From: an uncultured Elusimicrobiales bacterium
Lineage (GTDB): Bacteria; Elusimicrobiota; Elusimicrobia; Elusimicrobiales; Elusimicrobiaceae
DNA length: 64,000 nt
NCBI GenBank assembly: GCA_910576915.1
Contig: CAJTJT010000001.1
Coordinates: 124,001-188,000 of the forward strand
Reading direction: 5' to 3'
A program made the translations under genes and the position numbers. Shown here piece by piece: positions 60,120-64,000 of this stretch. The notes beneath the pieces were generated by a model, which ran no database searches, was not told where the DNA came from, and saw only the letters and a program-made list of their open reading frames with translations. Each line of letters begins with the position of its first letter. Positions within the stretch are counted from its first letter, which is position 1.

Positions 60120-61178
60120 GTGAAAAAACCGCTTAAATATTTATTTTATTCGCTCGGTGTTATTCTTTCCGTAGGCGTTATTGCCTTTATGGTGTACCAG
60201 GCCAAGGACAGTTTTGTAAAAATTTGGCAGAGCGTACAGACCGGGTTTTTGTTTCTTTCCATTCTTTCTTCCGCTTTGATTTACGTGGCGATGGGGCTTA
60301 GCCTGTATGAAGTGCTGCGCGTGATGGGCCGCCGCATAAGCAAAGGCGCGGCCATAGGTATTGCGCTGGTGTCTACGACGGTAAACTATGTGGTGTCCTC
60401 GTTCGGCGCAAGCGGATTTGCCCTGCGCGCACATCTTTTAAACCGCCGCCGCGTACCGTTCGGCACGTGCGTAACGGCCAGTATCGTAATTACCGTTCTC
60501 TTGTATTTTGTGCTGGCCATTATCATCTTGCAGGGCTCGGTGCTGATGCTTTTTAATTCGTCGGCCACCACCATGCAGTTATTAAAAAATTTCTCGCTTA
60601 TTTTGGTGATGTGCGCCGTGTGCGTGGTGGTAACCGCGTTTTTGTTTAACGATGAATGGCGTTCCAAATGGCTGCGTAAAACGTTCCGTTTGATGAATAA
60701 AGTGCTGTATCACATGTTCCGCGCGTTAATCCCCAAAGGGAAATACGACGATTTTATGGACCAGCTGGACGAAGGCATCGACCTTATCCATAAAAAGAAA
60801 AACAAAATGACGGGCGCGATTGTATACGTCTGCGCCGACTGGCTGTTTACGATTTTGGTTTTGTATTTTGCGTTCCGCGCCGTGGGCGTGCATATTTCTT
60901 CCGGCGTGCTGGTGGCCGGGTTTGCCGTCGGTATGGTAACGACGCTTATTCCGCTGCTCCCCGGCGGCCTGGGGGCCATGGAACTGGCCATGACGGCTGT
61001 TTACGCCCAAATGGGCATCGACTGGGATGCCGCTTTAATGGCCACGCTTATCTACCGCGTAGTGTATTACATTTTGCCCGGAATCGTGAGCATTTTTATT
61101 TACTGGGGCTTGCAGCTTTCGTCTTCTCCCGTCAAGCCTAAACGCCCGAAAGGAGCCTTGTATGAAAGAAAGAATTAA
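60120..61178 (+). CDS. Lysylphosphatidylglycerol synthase TM region / UPF0104 family protein
   Basis: 352 residues, about eight hydrophobic helices. The pattern SSFGASGFALRAHLL and the late PLLPGGLGAMELAMTAVY match the UPF0104 (AglD/MprF-flippase-like) family. Members are thought to move lipids across the membrane. It starts with GTG 60120 after a CGGAG site. It overlaps the next gene by 17 bases. No MprF catalytic domain is attached. Confidence 0.88.
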   Translation: MKKPLKYLFYSLGVILSVGVIAFMVYQAKDSFVKIWQSVQTGFLFLSILSSALIYVAMGLSLYEVLRVMGRRISKGAAIGIALVSTTVNYVVSSFGASGFALRAHLLNRRRVPFGTCVTASIVITVLLYFVLAIIILQGSVLMLFNSSATTMQLLKNFSLILVMCAVCVVVTAFLFNDEWRSKWLRKTFRLMNKVLYHMFRALIPKGKYDDFMDQLDEGIDLIHKKKNKMTGAIVYVCADWLFTILVLYFAFRAVGVHISSGVLVAGFAVGMVTTLIPLLPGGLGAMELAMTAVYAQMGIDWDAALMATLIYRVVYYILPGIVSIFIYWGLQLSSSPVKPKRPKGALYERKN

Positions 61179-61677
61179 CGAACTGGTGCCTAAAACCAGC
61201 CCGTCCTGTTTTATCCATAAAACGGCCGTTATCATCGGCGACGTGACGATTGGGGACAATGTGTCCGTCTGGCCCTGCGCCGTGCTGCGCGGGGACATTG
61301 CGTCTATTGCCGTGGGGGAGAACTCCAACATTCAGGAAAACGCGTGCGTGCACGTTAATTACGGCTGCCCGGCCGTTATCGGCAAGGGCGTAAGCGTCGG
61401 GCACGGGGCGGTGGTGCACGGCAGTAAAATCGGCGACAACTGCTTAATCGGTATGAACGCCGTGGTAATGGAAAGCGAAATCGGCCCCAACTGCATTATC
61501 GGCGCGGGGGCGGTGGTTCCGGCGGGGAAAAATATCCCCGCGGGCTCTTTGGTAATGGGCGTTCCCGCCAAAGTGGTACGCCAACTGGAAGAAGACGAAG
61601 TAAACGGCATTATCAAAAATGCGCGCGAATACGCGTCCGCCGTGCGTCTGTACAAAGACCATTGCGAAGAAATTTAA
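61162..61677 (+). CDS. Gamma-carbonic anhydrase family protein
   Basis: 171 residues, left-handed beta-helix of hexapeptide repeats. The metal-binding His residues of the family are in NACVHVNYG and SVGHGAVVHG. RGDIASIAVGENSNIQENA is the family signature. It may be a carbonic anhydrase or a related transferase (YrdA/PaaY group). It overlaps the upstream flippase-like gene and lies one base before the receiver gene, so an operon is likely. Confidence 0.92.
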   Translation: MKERINELVPKTSPSCFIHKTAVIIGDVTIGDNVSVWPCAVLRGDIASIAVGENSNIQENACVHVNYGCPAVIGKGVSVGHGAVVHGSKIGDNCLIGMNAVVMESEIGPNCIIGAGAVVPAGKNIPAGSLVMGVPAKVVRQLEEDEVNGIIKNAREYASAVRLYKDHCEEI

Positions 61678-61678
61678 T

Positions 61679-62044
61679 ATGAAAAAAGTGGTGCTGATTG
61701 AAGATTCCAAAGTGCTCGGCCAGGCCCTTTCCGGCGCGTTAAAAGTGGAAGGGGTGGAAGTGTTTTGGGCCGAAAACGGCGTGGCGGGCGTAAGCCTTGC
61801 CAAACAGGTGAAGCCGGACCTTATTCTACTGGATTTAATGCTGCCCAAACTCAGCGGTTTTGAAGTGTGCAAACTGTTAAAAACCGACAACGCCACCTGG
61901 CGGATTCCCATTGTAATTATGTCCACGCTGTCGGACCCGGAATCGCGCGACCGCGCCATGGAAGCCGGAGCCGACCATTTTATCCCCAAACCGTACGACC
62001 TGGCCTCTACGATGGCCGAAATCAAAAAACATTTAAAATTATAA
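61679..62044 (+). CDS. Stand-alone response regulator receiver
   Basis: 121 residues, a CheY-like receiver without an output domain. The acidic pocket IEDSK, phospho-acceptor Asp in LILLDLMLPKLSG, the Ser in VIMSTLSD and Lys in FIPKPYD are all present. ATG 61679 starts one base after the previous stop. No histidine kinase is in the window. The TPR gene follows by 10 bases. Confidence 0.93.
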   Translation: MKKVVLIEDSKVLGQALSGALKVEGVEVFWAENGVAGVSLAKQVKPDLILLDLMLPKLSGFEVCKLLKTDNATWRIPIVIMSTLSDPESRDRAMEAGADHFIPKPYDLASTMAEIKKHLKL

Positions 62045-62054
62045 GGAGAGTTCC

Positions 62055-63149
62055 ATGCCTTCAGCCAAAAAAACGACGAAAACCTCCGCCCCCAAACCGG
62101 ATTTGGCGGAAATTGAAGTTTTGTTAGAAGATAACCGCCCCTCGGACGCGCTTAAAAAATTAACCGCCGCGCGCACGAAAAACGCTTCCGCCTGGTTTTT
62201 AACCGGCGAAGCGCAGCGGCAGCTCGGTTCGTTTGAAGATGCCCTTAAAAGCTACGCCAAGGCGTTGGGCGTGGCCGAAGAAGCCGAAACGCGCATGGAC
62301 GTACTTTTAGCTATGGCCGCCTGCTACCGCACGCTCGGGCACTCTTCCGCCGCGTACGAACTGGCCGAAGACGCATTAAAAATGGCGCAGGAACTGGAAT
62401 ACGACGAATTTATCGTGCGCGCCATGCAGGAAATGGGGATGGCGCTGCGCGCATGGGGACGTTTGGAAGAAGCCCTCGATTTATTGGACGCCGTTTTATC
62501 CGCCTATACCCAGCAGAAAGATTACGCCGGCATGAGTTTTATTTGTTGGGCCAAAGGCGGCATTTTCCGTCTGCAGGGCCATTTTGAAGAAGGCATTGCC
62601 CAGTTTAAAAAAGCCATTACCCTGGCCCAAAAAGCGGGGGACGACATCAGCGTGGCCTACGGACACTGCGGGCTGGCCGGTATCAGCCGCATTTGCGGGA
62701 AAATCGACGACTGCGTGAAAAATTACCGGTTGGCGGAAAAAATCTTCCGCAAAAGCGAAGATTTGTTCGGCAAAGCCTATACCAACTGCGGGATGGCCAA
62801 TGGCTTGCGCCAGCAGGGCAAGTACGATGTTGCGCTGCGTCATTATAACGTGGCCGACAAATTATATTCCGCCATTAACGATACGGTGGATCTCGGGTTT
62901 GTGAAATGGGGCCGCGCCGATATTTTAAAACGCAAAAATAAAATGGCCGCCGCGCTGAAAGATTTGGAAGAAGCCAAAGCCTTATTTGATAATTCCGACG
63001 AAACCCGCGGGCAGATTTTAACCAAACTGTCCTTGGCGCAGGTGCTGTACGCGATGGGCCGCACGGACGAAGCTGAGGAACTTTACGACGCAGGCGTCAA
63101 ACAGGCGCGCGCCGAAGGTTTGCATACGTATTTGGAAAGCTATACTTGA
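62055..63149 (+). CDS. Tetratricopeptide repeat protein
   Basis: 364 residues without a signal peptide. At least seven TPR-like helix pairs are visible (for example LGSFEDALKSYAKALGVAEEA, LEEALDLLDAVLSAYTQQ and FEEGIAQFKKAITLAQK). A Lys/Thr/Pro-rich stretch precedes them. It probably binds a partner protein. It is co-transcribed with the receiver, which may be a functional partner. AAGGAGAG precedes the ATG. Confidence 0.9.
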   Translation: MPSAKKTTKTSAPKPDLAEIEVLLEDNRPSDALKKLTAARTKNASAWFLTGEAQRQLGSFEDALKSYAKALGVAEEAETRMDVLLAMAACYRTLGHSSAAYELAEDALKMAQELEYDEFIVRAMQEMGMALRAWGRLEEALDLLDAVLSAYTQQKDYAGMSFICWAKGGIFRLQGHFEEGIAQFKKAITLAQKAGDDISVAYGHCGLAGISRICGKIDDCVKNYRLAEKIFRKSEDLFGKAYTNCGMANGLRQQGKYDVALRHYNVADKLYSAINDTVDLGFVKWGRADILKRKNKMAAALKDLEEAKALFDNSDETRGQILTKLSLAQVLYAMGRTDEAEELYDAGVKQARAEGLHTYLESYT

Positions 63150-63175
63150 TAAACCTTATAAAGTAAAAATATACA

Positions 63176-63212
63176 ACGGATAAGCATTTTTGCTTATCCG
63201 TTTTTTTTTTTT
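63176..63212 (+). terminator. Terminator after TPR gene
   Basis: ACGGATAAGC pairs with GCTTATCCGT around ATTTTT, followed by twelve T. Confidence 0.92.
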
Positions 63213-63273
63213 AATAAGTCATCCCGTTTATGTCTTTACGAAATGACAGCTTTGTTTAGTTGTTGCCGTTTAT

Positions 63274-63391
63274 GCAGGCCTTAACCCGTCTATAAAATCC
63301 GTTCCGTACGGAGAAAGCATTTTATTTGTCCGAGCCATAGGCGAGTTGTAAAATGCGCCGTACGGAACTGGATTTTATGGGTGTGGCCTGC
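63274..63391 (+). repeat. 118-bp palindromic element, copy 3
   Basis: Same GCAGGCC...GGCCTGC element as at 10459 and 14437, with identical length. Its two associated hairpins follow before P8. Confidence 0.88.
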
Positions 63392-63401
63392 GAGTTTTTT
63401 G

Positions 63402-63429
63402 CTTACTTTTTGTCGATACAAAAAGTAAG
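63402..63429 (+). repeat. 12-bp hairpin CTTACTTTTTGT-CGAT
   Basis: Same hairpin and distance from the 118-bp element as in copy 2. A CTTCTTTTC-type stem follows at 63441-63463. Confidence 0.75.
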
Positions 63430-63478
63430 GTTGTCTTTTGCTTCTTTTCGAAAGAAAAAGAAGGAATCTATATAGGGC

Positions 63479-63506
63479 TTGATTTGTTTTTTTTTTTTGA
63501 TACAGT
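63479..63506 (+). promoter_or_regulatory. Poly-T spacer promoter P8 (T12), secreted protein gene
   Basis: -35 TTGATT at 63479-63484, TG, twelve T at 63487-63498, GA, -10 TACAGT at 63501-63506, then GGGG. The spacer is 16. The leader contains CGTCCA/TGGACG and CCCC/GGGG pairings before the AAGGAG site. Confidence 0.72.
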
Positions 63507-63592
63507 GGGGATTATTACGTCCATATACCCCCGTACTGTCTTGCTTTGAAAGGGTTTTCTAAGGGGCTGTTTGGACGCATAAGGAGCCCATT

Positions 63593-64000
63593 ATGAAGAA
63601 ACTTATCCCGCTGTTACTATTTTTATCAGCCTGCAGTATTTCTTATGCTGAAAGCATGAAGTTTATCACGGTGTTATCCAGCCCCGTCGGAACGTTTAAC
63701 AAGCTGGAAGCGGTGGACCCTACTTCTCCCGCCTACGGTAAGACCGTAAACTTTTGTACGAATATCGGTACGCAAGGTGTGGTGGAGTTAAAAGGCACCA
63801 AACCTGCGGCATTAAGCACGGTAGTATTATCCAATAATACAACGCTTGGCAAAACGGACGAAGGGAAGTTTTCGTTAAATAACATTACGCTTAAACAAGG
63901 CGGAAGTATCAAGGGCGGACGGCTGTTTGGGAATACTTTTACCGTAAATAACGCGGCATCCGGCAAGGCCAGTAATTTATACGGCAATACGCTTACGGTA
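63593..64000 (+). CDS. Secreted protein of the poly-T regulon, cut by window edge
   Basis: 136 codons from ATG 63593 to the right edge, with no stop. The N-terminus MKKLIPLLLFLSACSISYAE is a signal sequence that could be read as a lipoprotein signal (LSAC) or cut after SYA. The mature chain KFITVLSSPVGTFNKLEAVD recalls KISMVTYFPVPYVAYSQVN of the protein at 52842. Short strand-turn repeats follow (GGSIKGGRLFGNTFTVNNA). AAGGAG precedes the ATG and P8 lies 87 bases upstream. Confidence 0.82.
   Translation, partial: MKKLIPLLLFLSACSISYAESMKFITVLSSPVGTFNKLEAVDPTSPAYGKTVNFCTNIGTQGVVELKGTKPAALSTVVLSNNTTLGKTDEGKFSLNNITLKQGGSIKGGRLFGNTFTVNNAASGKASNLYGNTLTV

Noticed and set aside
63205..63212. T12 run at 63201-63212 as a ninth poly-T promoter
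   Set aside because: It follows a perfect GC-containing stem directly, has no TTGAC before it and no GATANNNT after it; it is the terminator of the TPR gene.

Overview
The window looks like a chromosomal segment of a Gram-negative, gut-type member of the Elusimicrobiota. The support is indirect: many stand-alone type IV prepilin genes (G/A-FTLxE with VALPQY-like continuations), outer-membrane-type proteins (OmpA family, C-terminal-Phe barrel), lipoproteins, and an ordinary set of core bacterial genes. The phylum is an inference from the pilin style. TAG, TGA and TAA all act as normal stops.

Layout. 1-7200: an exported protein running off the left edge, two M24 peptidases, an EF-P with an odd tip loop, small exported proteins, a DUF192 protein and an acyltransferase. 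7200-16100: prepilin genes, one with an in-frame amber stop and one with a large Cys-rich thrombospondin-like ectodomain, with metK, a DJ-1 protein and a secreted M20 peptidase between them. 16180-24400: oligopeptide ABC transporter genes (two ATPases, a PepT-like peptidase, two permeases, no binding protein), then an acyl-CoA synthetase and a CCA-adding enzyme. 24400-29300: tRNA-Gly, a membrane-anchored CBM48-like protein, a Vat-like acetyltransferase, a prepilin, ogt/alkA and a LexA-type repressor. 29300-34620: a Leloir galactose cluster (cdd, mutarotase, galK, galE, galT). 34700-47930: GDSL esterase, HExxH membrane protein, SIS protein, PLD lipoprotein, rimO, a TrkH/KtrB channel, an ECF sigma cluster, two OsmC proteins, DnaJ, an MFS exporter, tRNA-Asn and a trypsin-fold protease with a Cys nucleophile. 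47930-48660: nested repeats. 48670-63150: SPFH/NfeD, SirB1-like, prepilins, OmpA, two RDD proteins whose tails resemble pilins, ybaK, uvrA, a flippase-like protein, gamma-carbonic anhydrase, a receiver and a TPR protein. The right edge cuts a secreted protein gene.

Main discovery candidate. Eight dispersed loci carry the same promoter-like module: a TTGAC-type -35, a pyrimidine-rich pair plus G, an uninterrupted T tract (twelve T seven times, fourteen once), GA, and a TANNNT -10, usually followed by GGGG. The T tract lies inside the -35/-10 spacer, so gaining or losing one T would change a 16-base spacing. Six modules drive prepilin genes and two drive members of a secreted Cys-containing family. 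This is the architecture expected of a phase-variable surface-structure regulon. Five modules follow a conserved upstream box (GACATGTC...AAACAGTGTGGCTTAAACTAGTC), three follow a 118-bp palindrome or its associated hairpins, several have structured leaders (one a possible pseudoknot), and two prepilins have leader peptides encoded by palindromic repeats.

Other notable features are pilin-like tails on RDD proteins, many genes with a -10 box 5-8 bases before the start codon (probably leaderless mRNAs), and several families of palindromic elements.
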